From assembly GCA_965223815.1 (NCBI GenBank), contig OZ245019.1, forward strand, positions 992,001 to 1,056,000: DNA of 64,000 nt. The letters are read 5' to 3'. Both the position numbers and the translations under genes were made by a program. Of this stretch, positions 1 to 8,542 are shown in pieces. Within the stretch, counting starts at the first letter, position 1; each line of letters begins with the position of its first letter. Under the pieces are notes generated by a model. The model was not told the DNA's origin and searched no databases. It saw only the letters and a list, made by a program, of their open reading frames with translations. This stretch comes from HKST-UBA178 sp965223815 (GTDB lineage: Bacteria; Pseudomonadota; Gammaproteobacteria; Chromatiales; Chromatiaceae).

Positions 1-2
1 AC

Positions 3-1268
3 CAGGGTATCCCCGTCGGCTTCACCGAGCAGGGGCACCCTTTTCTGGGCGATCCCGATGCCAAGGTGATCCTGGAAGAATACAGTGACTATCTCTGCCC
101 CTTCTGTGGGCGCTTTTTCCAGCAGACCTTTCCTCAACTTCGAAAAAAATATATTGAAAAGGGCAAGCTGAAGTATGTGTTCAGGGACTTTCCCCTGGCC
201 GGTCTGCACCCGACGGCTCCCAAGGGATCGGAAGCCGCCTTGTGCGTGGCGGAGCAGGGGGCCGCTCTATTCTGGGCCATGCATGATGAGTTGTTCGCCA
301 ACCAGCGACAGTGGAGCCGGTTGCCCGACCCCAATGATTTTCTGGCCGCCACGGCCGAAAAATTGGGAGCTGACATGGATGCGTACCGAGAATGCCTGGA
401 GTCGGGGCGTAAAGCCCCTGTGGTGGAGGCGGGGGTTGCCGCCGGCCGAGCCCTCGGTTTCAACGGCACACCCAGCTTCCAATTCATGAACGCAGCGGGC
501 GACACCTACAAACTGGTGGGGGCCTTGCCTATTGCCTCATTTTCTCGTTTGGCCGATCCGCTGATCGCCGGGGAGAAACCGCCCGAGGAGCCCAAGCCGC
601 CCAAACCGGAATTACCCTTCTGGGCCAAGCCAGAGGGGCTGGCACCGGATCCGAAGCGGTCGGGATTCAATATGGCGGGGGACGCCTACGAGGGAGACCC
701 CAAGGCGCAATTGGTGGTGGTGGAGTTTACCGACTTTCAGTGCCCCTCCTGCAGGCGCCACGCGCTGGAGGCCCAACCTGTCATCGACCGCGATTTCGTC
801 GCCACCGGCAAGGTCCTCTGGGTGGTCAAGCACCTGCCGTTGAAGGAACATCCACGCGCGCCCGTTGCCGCTGTGGCAGCCGAGTGCGCCGGTGATCAAG
901 GGCGGTTCTGGGAAATGCGTCATCTGTTGTTTGATAAATCGGAAAATTGGATTAAAGAGGGTACGGACGCGGATGCCGAACTGACCCAATTGGCGGAGCA
1001 TTTGGAGCTGGACATGCAGAAGTTTCTACAATGTTTCCACGGGCGTGAAGCGATGGAGCGTGTGCTGCGGGATCTCTACGACGCCCAGGGCGTGGTTCGT
1101 CAGACCCCCACCTTTGTCATGTTGTCGGACGGAAAAGGGGCGGTCTCCCGGGGTGCCAAGTCGGCAGAGGAATTTGCCGCGCTGCTCAATGCAAGGCTTG
1201 CGAGCGCAACACCTCAAGATAAAAAAGAAGCAGCCACTTCGGCTGATAAGCCAGATAAAACGCAATAA
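3..1268 (+). CDS. Tandem DsbA-like thioredoxin-fold protein, 5' end outside window
   Basis: The frame is open from the first bases of the window with no credible start, so the N-terminus (probably with a signal peptide) lies upstream. Two DsbA/DSBA-like thioredoxin domains follow each other, joined by a proline-rich linker (near bases 575-630). The first carries the redox motif CPFC (bases 96-107), the second CPSC (741-752), and each is followed by a cis-Pro type segment (GTPSF, QTPTF). Such domains catalyse disulfide formation or isomerisation in exported proteins. Two complete domains with different CxxC dipeptides in one chain suggest an oxidase/isomerase-like or relay protein, but substrates cannot be told from sequence. 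The C-terminal tail is Lys- and Ala-rich and low complexity. Confidence 0.85.
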   Translation, partial: QGIPVGFTEQGHPFLGDPDAKVILEEYSDYLCPFCGRFFQQTFPQLRKKYIEKGKLKYVFRDFPLAGLHPTAPKGSEAALCVAEQGAALFWAMHDELFANQRQWSRLPDPNDFLAATAEKLGADMDAYRECLESGRKAPVVEAGVAAGRALGFNGTPSFQFMNAAGDTYKLVGALPIASFSRLADPLIAGEKPPEEPKPPKPELPFWAKPEGLAPDPKRSGFNMAGDAYEGDPKAQLVVVEFTDFQCPSCRRHALEAQPVIDRDFVATGKVLWVVKHLPLKEHPRAPVAAVAAECAGDQGRFWEMRHLLFDKSENWIKEGTDADAELTQLAEHLELDMQKFLQCFHGREAMERVLRDLYDAQGVVRQTPTFVMLSDGKGAVSRGAKSAEEFAALLNARLASATPQDKKEAATSADKPDKTQ

Positions 1269-1439
1269 ATAGCATTCTGTCGGTTAGATTACTTTTGTGG
1301 CATTTTTTAATTGATCTAACAGTGGGTAAACAGAAAAGTCTTCCATCGGGACGCTGCATGAGTGTAATGTCTGCCCGCTCGTTGATACGCTGATGACTGA
1401 ACTTTTTGAGGCCGATCCCAAGCGTATCCGAGAATGTAT

Positions 1440-1925
1440 TCGCCGCTCGAAAGCCTGACTGGCCGCAGGACGAATCTCACGAAGATAATCCGTCACCAGG
1501 CTATAACCGCCGGAGTAACCCAGCTGTTTGATCTCCCTCAGCAGCCGGAAACCTGAAAGTTCCGGATACGCATTGATGCGTTGGCCCAGGTAGGCTTTAT
1601 AAGCATCAAGTTTGCTCGGCCTGGGTTCCCTTGGACCATAAGTCGGCACCAACAGCCCCTGCCGCAGGTATTTGCGAACGGTTTTTCGGTCCATCCCTGT
1701 TCGTTCGGCGATCGCTTTTATGGAAAGACCTTGATGCTTCAGATCGTGGATCATGAACAGCTCTCCCAATGACAGCACGGTGCAGTCCTCCGCTACACAA
1801 AGTGGTAGTGAAAGACTCGTGCTCGATTGACAAATCGACAAGCTCAATTAGCTTGCCTCCTGTGTCAGGGTGGGGAATTTTACTTTGGCGATAACTGGGG
1901 AGTTTTACATTGGTAGCTACACACA
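1440..1925 (-). mobile_element. IS21-family remnant: IstA N-terminus plus one terminus
   Basis: The segment starting at the ATG complementary to 1754 encodes an N-terminal IstA-like part: a helix-turn-helix (GLSIKAIAERTGMDRKTVRKY) and the stretch with YPELSGFRLLREIKQLGY that precedes the catalytic core in IS21 transposases. After the FERR residues (about base 1442) the similarity stops, so the catalytic domain and the IstB helper gene are missing. Upstream on the minus strand, two imperfect copies of a GTAAAAyTCCCCA unit (near 1871-1885 and 1897-1909) lead to a TGTGTAGC end near 1925. Multiple terminal repeats of this kind are typical of IS21 ends. The other end is not present. It interrupts the CPBP gene to its right. 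Confidence 0.75.
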
Positions 1926-2352
1926 GCATTGCTTGATAGAGCTGGATAGAGAAGAAGTAGATATTGGAGAGGGAGTGAAGCATCAGTGATGGCCAAAACT
2001 TCCGAGTTTTCATAATCAGCCATGCTGAGTTCAATCCAAGTACAAATAGGGGTAGCAAGGCGAGGCCGTCGCGATCATGAGACATTGCAAACAGCGAGAG
2101 CAGTCCCAATTCTACTAGCCACCAGAGGATTGAATGGGAGTACTTTCTGAGGAGGTAAAGTGGGCCTCTATAGAGGGTTTCTTCTATACGCGGAATGGCA
2201 ATGATACCGGTGAATATCAGATATCTATCGTTAATGACAAGTTTACTGAAATAGTATTGGGCGGCCTCTACGATGAAATACTGAAAGCGGTACAGCTGGT
2301 TGACGATTTCGGGCCATGAAAATACTTCTCGACCAAAGATAGAGGGCAGAGA
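1926..2352 (-). pseudogene. CPBP (CAAX-like) intramembrane protease, truncated by IS21 remnant
   Basis: Read on the minus strand, an open frame from about 2352 encodes the core of a CPBP/Abi glutamic-type membrane protease. It has the diagnostic EETLYRG motif (EExxxR), a hydrophobic segment, a LFAMSHDRDG stretch in place of the usual second-motif region, and a LMLHSLSN stretch matching the last conserved His/Asn motif. There is no start codon in the homologous region and the N-terminal helices are missing. The 3' end fuses directly into the IS21 terminus near 1925. It is best read as a gene broken at both ends by insertions or deletions. Family members process prenylated or secreted peptides or act in bacteriocin immunity, so no specific role is assigned. 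Confidence 0.65.
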
Positions 2353-3106
2353 TTGTCACAGAAGGAAGATTGGGAGAGGAAGAAAATCAAGTAGTTCTTC
2401 AACGCAAAAGACAGAAATACGACGGATAGGCAGAGACTGTAAGTCTCTTGATGATCGTATCATCTCTTTGTACGCCCGAGGCATGACCACCAGGGACATT
2501 CAGGCCCACTTCGAAGATGCCTATGGTGTGGAAGTTTCTGCTCCCTTCATCTCTCAGATCACAAACGCCGTCATGGAGGAAGTCACTGCCTGGCAGAACT
2601 ATCCACAAACCCAGGTTCAGCTCTGTATTGTTCATCAAGTGCGCCACTCCCTACGTTTCGTCAGTTGGAAGCAGCGCAAAGCGGTGGCGGCTGACCTGCG
2701 GCAAATATACGCAGCGGCCACGCTCGCTGAAGCTGAGCAGGCCCTTGATGCTTTTGCTGAGAAATGGGATGACCAGCATCCGACAATAAGCCAATCCTGG
2801 CGAAACAACAGGGAGCGCCTGAGCGTATTCTTCGATTACCCGCCTCAGATTAGAAAGGTGATCTACACGACGAATGCGATCGAGTCACTGAATGCGTCTT
2901 TGCGTAAAGTAACAAAAACGCGCCGATCATTTCCAACCGACGAGTCCGTGATGAAAATTCTGTACCTGGCGTTGCACCAGATATCGAGAAAATGGACGAT
3001 GCCGATCCGGGATTGGAAACAGGCGATGAGTCAGTTTATGATTTTGTTCGGCGATCGAGTACCAAATTGATGCCCGCGCCACTTACACAGAGAAATTTAC
3101 AGTCTC
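2343..3106 (+). mobile_element. IS256-family transposase remnant with internal deletion
   Basis: The + frame ending at 3070 carries the hallmark IS256 N-terminal segment (DDRIISLYARGMTTRDIQ) and C-terminal segment (TTNAIESLNASLRKVTKTRRSF). Between them it jumps from VMEEVTAWQ straight to NYPQTQVQLCIVHQ, so the central block with the first two catalytic acidic residues is deleted. Just upstream, LQRKRQKYDG is IS256-like but lies in another frame: about 20 bp (2430-2449) seem inserted between GGA and CTTGATGAT. A terminal-repeat-like end (inward GAGACTGTAAATTTCT) lies at 3106-3078, and a 10-bp copy of it (GAGACTGTAA) sits at 2433 inside the 20-bp insertion. The element is inactive. Confidence 0.75.
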
Positions 3107-3287
3107 ATCTCTTGTTTTAATTCTTGTCCAAGCTTCCTTTTTTATGCCCTATCCCTAACTTGATTATAGTAAATTCCGCCCGGGATGGAGGTAGTCTATA
3201 TGAAATATGTAAGGGTGGTGCGCTCGACTGAGAGAATCTAAATATGCTTTCAGGGAGTTCATAAACCATTCTTCTTGCAAATCCTTC

Positions 3288-3604
3288 GTAAGCGCTCCAC
3301 GAACCGCACCTATGGATGCATCAGATCCTGAGTAAGCGGAGCCTCATCGAAGTTCCATGGCAAAATTGCTTCGAGTTGCGCTGCACTTTGAGCGGCAGGC
3401 AGTGCCTTGAAAAGGTAGCGTAGGTATGTGTAAGGCTCGATACCGTTGGCCTTTGCGGTTTCGATTAGGCTGTAGAGATTAGCGGATGCAGCCGCACCCT
3501 TTTGGGTATCGGCAAACAACCAATTGCGGCGACCAATGACAAAAGGACGTATGGCTCGTTCGGTGGCATTGTTGTCAATGGAGAGACGTCCGTGGAGCGC
3601 TTAC
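3288..3604 (-). mobile_element. Mini-IS66: both inverted repeats plus TnpC C-terminus
   Basis: The ends are exact 14-bp inverted repeats, GTAAGCGCTCCACG at 3288-3301 and its complement at 3591-3604. IS66 elements characteristically begin with GTAA. They are flanked by an identical 8-bp direct repeat, AATCCTTC, at 3280-3287 and 3605-3612, the target duplication length known for IS66. Inside, the minus strand encodes only the last ~97 residues of an IS66 TnpC: GRLSIDNNATERAIRPF, then GRRNWLFADTQKGAAA, ending at the stop near 3310. The rest of the transposase and the accessory tnpA/tnpB genes are absent. The intact ends plus intact duplication suggest it moved as this short, non-autonomous unit. 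Confidence 0.85.
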
Positions 3605-3761
3605 AATCCTTCACGAATTCTTCGGTACACTTCCGGTACACCACCCAGTTTTCGCTCCCTTTACCTACCCAGAATAACCTGTTGAATCAAAACGATTTAG
3701 GCTAATTGCACCGGATATTGCCTATTCTAGAATAATCAGTAACTTATTGATTATTAAGCAA

Positions 3762-3806
3762 TTTGTAATCAGCAGGTCGCGGGTTCGACTCCTGTCGCCA
3801 GCTCCA
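3762..3806 (+). other. 3' fragment of tRNA-Thr(TGT): probable attachment-site scar
   Basis: The 45 bp from TTTGTAATCAGC to GCTCCA match the 3' part of a gammaproteobacterial tRNA-Thr(TGT): anticodon loop with TGT, 3' side of the anticodon stem, variable loop AGGTC, a complete T-arm (GCGGGTTCGACTCCTGT), the acceptor 3' strand and CCA. The 5' half (D-arm, 5' acceptor strand) is absent and the upstream DNA is unrelated and AT-rich. It therefore cannot make a tRNA. A 3'-only tRNA copy is the classic footprint of tyrosine-recombinase islands, which rebuild the target tRNA at one end and leave a partial copy at the other. No integrase gene is recognisable in the window. Confidence 0.7.
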
Positions 3807-4716
3807 ATAAAAACAATAAGTTAACTATATCTCCTTTACTCTCCTCTGCAAAAAGGCGCGCTAACGGCGCGTTAAATCATTTGTTGAATAGATTGCATTA
3901 GAGGTACAAGCAGGTAGCATCTGGCATCCGTTGGAACGCAGACAGCGAAGTCAGGCGTGCGCCAAAATGACCGACTGTAGTGGCGCTGTTTATGCGTGAG
4001 AGCACAAGACGATCGCCGAGAAGATCTGCCGATGCAGAGTTGTCCCAGCTGAAGCAAGCGCCTCTCGCCGAGATTAGATCCGGTGATGACTGCACTCCTT
4101 CAACGAGCCGAGCCGTCAGCAGAGTCTAGAGTACTGCAAGTAGAAGTTCGACAGTTGGTTCAGGGGGGGCGACCAACAGCTATTCAATCTGGTCAATCAC
4201 TGCTGAAAACACTGCGTGCGTCAGGTTCGCGAGGCGTTGGTTGCCAAAATACCAGATGCTTGCTGAGAAACGCCGCGGCCATGCCCGCTATTTGATTTCT
4301 ATTACTGTCCGAATTGCAATAAGGCCAATCCGCGGGTGATCGCCCATGTGTCGATCAATTGGTCTGAGGGAGGATAGTGTTTATTGTGCATTGACTCAGA
4401 GTAAATCTGATCATGCTAGAGTCGTTCAATAGAGGCGCTATGGGCATCTGGGCAAATTCAGAAATCAAACGTTGGGTTGATAGATCAGGGCAGCACCTGT
4501 TAACGGAAACTGCAACGGCCCTGCAAAGTTTTCAAAGCTGTCAGAAAATAGAATCTATCATCCTCGGAGATTGAGAGATGGATGGATGAGGCTGGATCAA
4601 ATAGATAAGAAACGATGAACAAGAACCACTAGAATTTACCCAGTAAGAAAGACGTTTCCTGTAAATGGGTAGTTCGACAGATTCGTTGGGTATTAGTGCT
4701 CGTGGTTACTGAATCT
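3807..4716 (+). other. About 900 bp without a supportable gene
   Basis: Only short, unconvincing frames occur here on both strands. One + frame near 4270-4377 encodes a zinc-ribbon-like YYCPNCNKANP but has no start and is interrupted upstream, so it may be the tail of a decayed gene. A short imperfect palindrome around TAACGGCGCGTTA lies at about 3858-3870. I see no RNA gene, no IS end and no clear promoter. Confidence 0.5.
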
Positions 4717-5103
4717 ATGTACTCAATTGCTGCAGATGGGATTCTAGTTGCGCATGCAATTTTTGTCGCTTTTGTGGTTCTTGGGTTAGCGGCGATTTAC
4801 TTGGGTCGTATATTTTCCTGGAAATGGGTGACAAACTTTTGGTTTCGGGTGCTGCATTTAGCATCTATCGCATTTGTTGTGCTCCAATCGTGGGTTGGGG
4901 GGACCTGTCCGCTGACCGTTTGGGAGATACGGCTGCGCGAGTTGGGTGGTGAGAAGGGCTACGATAGCTCTTTTGTTCAGCATTGGCTCCAAACCATACT
5001 CTACTACGAGGCGCCAGAGTGGGTGTTTGTTACCGTTTACACAGCATTTTTTGGGTTAGTGGCAGCAAGCTGGTTTATCGTGCCACCGAAGCGTGATGGA
5101 TAA
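4717..5103 (+). CDS. DUF2784 family small membrane protein
   Basis: A protein of about 128 residues starting at the ATG at 4717 (a GTG at 4696 is the alternative). It has three or four predicted membrane helices: an N-terminal AHAIFVAFVVLGLAAIYL helix, one around RVLHLASIAFVVLQSW, and a C-terminal VYTAFFGLVAASWF helix. The loop CPLTVWEIRLRE followed by YDSSFVQHWL and YYEAPEWVF matches the DUF2784 signature. Function of the family is unknown, and it is usually a stand-alone inner-membrane protein. It sits alone in the AT-rich accessory stretch, with about 450 bp of apparently empty DNA behind it. Confidence 0.8.
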   Translation: MYSIAADGILVAHAIFVAFVVLGLAAIYLGRIFSWKWVTNFWFRVLHLASIAFVVLQSWVGGTCPLTVWEIRLRELGGEKGYDSSFVQHWLQTILYYEAPEWVFVTVYTAFFGLVAASWFIVPPKRDG

Positions 5104-5571
5104 GCCGTCACCGAACAACTAGCATTACTTCTCTTGGAGCTACCTCGAATTACTTGACATATAGTTATAGTGATCTAGCTAACGAGATGAAGAAAGAGTA
5201 AGACTAGGTACATGTTTTAAAGCTGTCAGTAGAGATATTCCACAGTCGGTGTGCTGGATCATCTTGCTAGGCAAAAGCAGAATGTGGCAGAAGCTTTAAA
5301 TATTTTTGTTCATGGATTCGAGGTGGGGGCAACAACTGGGAGATAGAAGCAGCTGCCTAATTAGTGTATGGCATGCACTGTTGCAATCGAGAGCGGATGA
5401 ATTCCAAGGTTAGCAATAATGCGTTTGAGAAATTCGCAAAGTTGATTGCGTGATAGGCACAAATTTAGTCGGGGGAAGGCCATTCTCGACTGGATTGCGG
5501 CGTTGGCTGGATAAATCGATGTTCGCAGAGTTTCAATTAGCAATAGGCTTGATAACTTGGGAGGACCTTTC
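5104..5571 (+). other. About 470 bp gap, nothing recognised apart from an RBS at the end
   Basis: No frame on either strand resembles a known family. The only useful signal is the ribosome binding site GGGAGGA just before 5572, which fixes the start of the following gene. Several scattered stops in all frames suggest decayed or non-coding DNA. Confidence 0.5.
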
Positions 5572-5991
5572 ATGGAGAATTCAAGAAATATAGTGCAGCA
5601 GTGGTTTGAGTATGTATGGAACAGAAATGACTCGAGCTATATTGACAAAATGCTTGCGGAGGACTGTGAAATAACTGGTCTAAGAAGCGAGCCAATCAGA
5701 AGTGCCGAGGAGTTTCATCTTTTCCATAAGCAGATGAATACTGTGCTTGGTGATATGCAAGTAGATGTTACCCATTTACTCGAGAAGGAAGATTTGTATT
5801 CAGGATTTATTTCGGTAAGTGCAATACACAAGATGTCAAACAAGCCAGTGAAGTTTTCATCTAGTTTCTACGGTTCATTGAAAGACGGCCGGATCTATAA
5901 ATCTGTCAATTTGGTCGACTATACGACTTTGCTTGTACAAATTGGCGTATTAGATTCTGAAACATTACAGCAGGCCTTGTCTGGTGAATAG
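5572..5991 (+). CDS. SnoaL-like / NTF2-fold protein
   Basis: A 139-residue protein. The start at 5572 is chosen because GGAGGA lies seven bases upstream; the in-frame start at 5557 has none. The pattern NIVQQWFEYVWNRNDSSYIDKMLAEDC followed by EEFHLFHKQMNTVLGDMQVDV and a late FYGSLKDGRI strand is that of SnoaL-like polyketide-cyclase or ester-cyclase domains (cone-shaped NTF2 fold). Members may bind or cyclise small hydrophobic substrates, but many are of unknown function and no catalytic residue can be asserted here. It stands alone, codon use is AT-leaning like its surroundings, and it may be an acquired gene. Confidence 0.65.
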   Translation: MENSRNIVQQWFEYVWNRNDSSYIDKMLAEDCEITGLRSEPIRSAEEFHLFHKQMNTVLGDMQVDVTHLLEKEDLYSGFISVSAIHKMSNKPVKFSSSFYGSLKDGRIYKSVNLVDYTTLLVQIGVLDSETLQQALSGE

Positions 5992-6554
5992 CTGAGTTCA
6001 TATGCGACGGTAATTAACTGGGATGAAAGGTCCAAAGAAGGCAGGCGGATTCCTGCCAGCGTGCTATTGTGCTCTGTGCGCTACGTTGGAGGACACAGCA
6101 CAAGAAGTATTTTTTCAAGTGCTCGTATGTCGGGGTGGGTTGCGCGCAGGTATTTTGAAGAGTGGAGTAATGACTTTGGGTGATACTGCGAATAGTGAAA
6201 GCTGAAAATGGATCGGTGTAATGCGGATGATCGCCGGGTTTACTATTACATAGCGCACCGAATTTCATAACAAAACAATTGAAGCATGCCAATTTGATGG
6301 ATGGATAGTTGTGCAACGAGTTTGGTTAGTGTGGGAATATGACAACATACGCCACTACGGCTATAGTTATTTTTAGCGGCAATGGAAAGATTGAATAGTA
6401 TAATTACGATAAGGATATTTAGCAGGCTAGTTTGAACCGTGCTGAATTGCTTGCGTGGTTAACCTTAGCTTTTTTCGGGCCTGCCGTTTCAATACCGAAT
6501 TTCTATAATATTCGCCGCACTTACTACGACATAGATTCAACGTAGCAATACCTA
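5992..6554 (+). other. About 560 bp gap, no gene supported
   Basis: Short frames on both strands (for example 6023-6205 and its antisense partner) show no family resemblance, no good ribosome binding site and no signal sequence. AT-rich runs just before 6555 could contain the promoter of the GGDEF gene (TATAAT-like at 6509), but a -35 element is not evident. Confidence 0.45.
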
Positions 6555-7511
6555 ATGACTGATCCTCTAACAGAATTTAGCGCGTACGAAAACTTTGACG
6601 AAGCGAGCAAAGCCGTACTCTCGTTCTTGAAGCATCGCTTGGGGTTCCAGCTGTGGATGACTACAAGAACGCTGGAGCCGGACTGGATTGTCCTTAATAG
6701 CGAGGACGATGGTTATGGAGTTGCACCGGGAACAGTATTTCAATGGGCCGACTCTTTCTGCTCGCGAATGGTAAAAGGGGAGGGTCCGAATATTGCTCCA
6801 GTTTCTGGTGAAGTGGAAGCGTATTCACTCGCGCCTATTGGAAAACAAGTGGATATAGGCGCCTATATTGGAGTACCCATTCCCCTTGAGGAAGGGAGAC
6901 TGTTTGGTACTCTGTGCGCTATTGATCCAGACATGAAGTCAACTGCTTTACAGGACGAACTCCCCCTGATTCGAATTTTTGCTAACTTGCTTGGAACGCT
7001 CGTTTCTCATGAATTGAAAGCCCTGGCTCAAGCGCGGGCAATGGAAGTATTGCAGGCTGATGCCGAAGCCGACCATTTGACCGGGCTTCTCAATCGCAAA
7101 GGCTGGGAACAAAGAACTGCTCAGGAAGCGTCACGCGCCCAAAGATATGGCAGTCCAATTAGTGTAATGATCCTCGATCTGGATGACCTGAAGATGGTAA
7201 ACGATCGTTATGGTCATGATGCGGGAGATCAGCTATTGAAGTCTGCTGTAGATTGCCTTAAATCCAGTGTGCGTTCCACGGATATCGTTGCCAGAATAGG
7301 AGGAGATGAGTTTGCGATTCTTGCAATAGAGGCCAATAGTCAAGCTGCCGAAATACTGTTTGATACCATGTTGTCCGAGTTCCGCCAGAGGGCGATTTCC
7401 GTATCTATCGGGTGGGCCACACACAATTTGGCGGTACCTCTCGCAGACACTGTAAGAATGGCAGACAAGGCGATGTACCGAATGAAGAACGGACACCGCA
7501 CAAAGCGCTGA
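6555..7511 (+). CDS. GAF-GGDEF diguanylate cyclase
   Basis: A 318-residue cytosolic protein. Residues about 10-160 form a GAF-like sensor domain (IGAYIGVPIPLEEGRLFGTLCAID is a typical GAF strand set). A helical linker follows, then a GGDEF domain from about 172. The active-site motif is intact (RIGGDEF, GGDEF at 249-253), and an RxxD inhibitory site, RSTD at 240-243, lies exactly five residues upstream. The enzyme should therefore make cyclic di-GMP from two GTP and be product-inhibited. There is no EAL domain and no membrane segment. The ligand of the GAF domain is unknown. It stands alone without operon partners. Confidence 0.9.
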   Translation: MTDPLTEFSAYENFDEASKAVLSFLKHRLGFQLWMTTRTLEPDWIVLNSEDDGYGVAPGTVFQWADSFCSRMVKGEGPNIAPVSGEVEAYSLAPIGKQVDIGAYIGVPIPLEEGRLFGTLCAIDPDMKSTALQDELPLIRIFANLLGTLVSHELKALAQARAMEVLQADAEADHLTGLLNRKGWEQRTAQEASRAQRYGSPISVMILDLDDLKMVNDRYGHDAGDQLLKSAVDCLKSSVRSTDIVARIGGDEFAILAIEANSQAAEILFDTMLSEFRQRAISVSIGWATHNLAVPLADTVRMADKAMYRMKNGHRTKR

Positions 7512-7580
7512 ATAAAGAGGCTATGCCAGCTCCCTGCGACGGTTGAATTTCCACAAGCCTAAGGTACCTGTAGAAAATAT

Positions 7581-7772
7581 ATGCGATTGAAACAGGTGCC
7601 GCTCATCTTTTCTTTTCTGGCCATATGTACTATCGCATTACTGTATGGCATTCCTCCTCAGATGCGTTCAGCGGCTCGTCGCAATGAGGTTGCAGATTTC
7701 CGCCTGGAAATAGTTATTGACGATTCTACCAGTAGTCTTCCTGATCGCCATACCAAGGTGCCTGGAACCTAG
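7581..7772 (+). CDS. Possible small membrane-anchored peptide, unknown
   Basis: A 63-residue frame begins with a signal-anchor-like N-terminus (RLKQVPLIFSFLAICTIALLYG), then a short polar tail. No ribosome binding site is obvious and no family is recognised. It could be the 5' remnant of a longer exported protein, because the polar part ends abruptly. Listed only because the N-terminus has the pattern of a real signal anchor. Confidence 0.25.
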   Translation: MRLKQVPLIFSFLAICTIALLYGIPPQMRSAARRNEVADFRLEIVIDDSTSSLPDRHTKVPGT

Positions 7773-7972
7773 TATCACGCCAACCGGGGTATTCCCTACC
7801 CATGAGATTAAGTGACGACCAACTGCTTAAAGTGCCGCGGTGTACAACGGGAAAGCAACTGCTCGGCGACGGTCACCGGAGCCGATTTTGGCCGGCGAGG
7901 GGTATGCTTTCAGCACGGAAATGCTGTTGGCTACGATATGGGCTCGGCTGACGTTACCGGGTTCAGGATTAG

Positions 7973-8024
7973 AAAAAAGTGGGTCGCCAGCATCTGTGCC
8001 GGTTCATTCTGGTCCGCGACCCAC
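7973..8024 (-). terminator. Rho-independent terminator of the STAS-like gene
   Basis: On the minus strand a 9-bp perfect stem (GTGGGTCGC paired with GCGACCCAC) encloses a 28-nt loop and is followed at once by six T residues (seen as AAAAAA at 7973-7978 on the + strand). It lies 11 bases beyond the stop of the gene at 8036. The loop is long for a terminator, but the T-run position fits. Confidence 0.55.
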
Positions 8025-8035
8025 CGATACTCAAA

Positions 8036-8401
8036 CTAGCTGGATAACCACTCTTCCGCTGCTGACGCTTTTTCCATATCGAACGCCTTGATCTCCAGTC
8101 CGGGTATCAGTATTCCCTCGATTTCACTGGCCGTTCTTATCCATCCCTGACCGGCAAGCACCGCCACCTTGTCGAATTTTCTGGTCAGTTTGAACAGCTC
8201 TGGAATGCGGGATAGCTCGACACCGATCGCACCCAGAGTTGGTATGTCGAACTCCCCGATGCGATAGAGCATTCTTCCATGTTCGATGCCCTGGGATTTC
8301 GCTGCCAATTCATCCAATGCAGTTCTCATGTCCGCGCTGTCAAGCTTTCCGCTGAAGTCTATGTCCAGTCTGTTTGTACCGTTAAGTGTGATTTTGAACA
8401 T
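8036..8401 (-). CDS. SpoIIAA/STAS-like domain protein
   Basis: A 121-residue single-domain protein beginning FKITLNGTNRLDIDFSGKLDSADMRTALDEL, the pattern of the SpoIIAA-like (STAS-like) family often annotated as DUF3478. Conserved features are the early strand ending in GKLD, the loop RIGEFDIPTLGAIGVEL and the late RTASEIEGILIPGLEIKAFD. These proteins have a STAS fold with an unusual open conformation and probably bind lipids or other small molecules, but no pathway is established. It is transcribed alone and ends at the terminator described next to it. Confidence 0.75.
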   Translation of the reverse strand: MFKITLNGTNRLDIDFSGKLDSADMRTALDELAAKSQGIEHGRMLYRIGEFDIPTLGAIGVELSRIPELFKLTRKFDKVAVLAGQGWIRTASEIEGILIPGLEIKAFDMEKASAAEEWLSS

Positions 8402-8542
8402 ATTTCTGCCTGTCTGATAAGTTGTGCAAACTGCAAAATGAAATCGCTTAGACTATTTTCGGCGGTGTACGTCCATTGTGCCCCAGGGGGCGGTATTGAG
8501 AAAACTTAGCATCTCCGGCGGAACTACGATTTAGTCGGTATT

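Larger units (their letters stand above)
7512..8035. other. About 520 bp gap containing one doubtful small ORF and a terminator
   Basis: The stretch holds a possible 63-residue ORF (7581-7772) and, at 7973-8024, a minus-strand terminator. The overlapping + frames at 7812-8091 run through the terminator and antisense into the next gene, so they are not accepted as genes. Confidence 0.5.

Noticed and set aside
1321..1459. + strand frame with LVDTLMTELFEADPKRIRECIRR
   Set aside because: Reads antisense to the tail of the IS21 remnant frame, no start with ribosome binding site, and I could not assign it to a family.
2134..2319. 61-codon + frame 2134-2319
   Set aside because: Antisense to the recognisable CPBP protease remnant and without any likeness of its own.
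3807..8035. Integron gene-cassette array
   Set aside because: Genes are isolated, single-oriented and of unknown function, which fits, but no attC core pairs at proper spacing were found and gaps of about 500 bp are too long.
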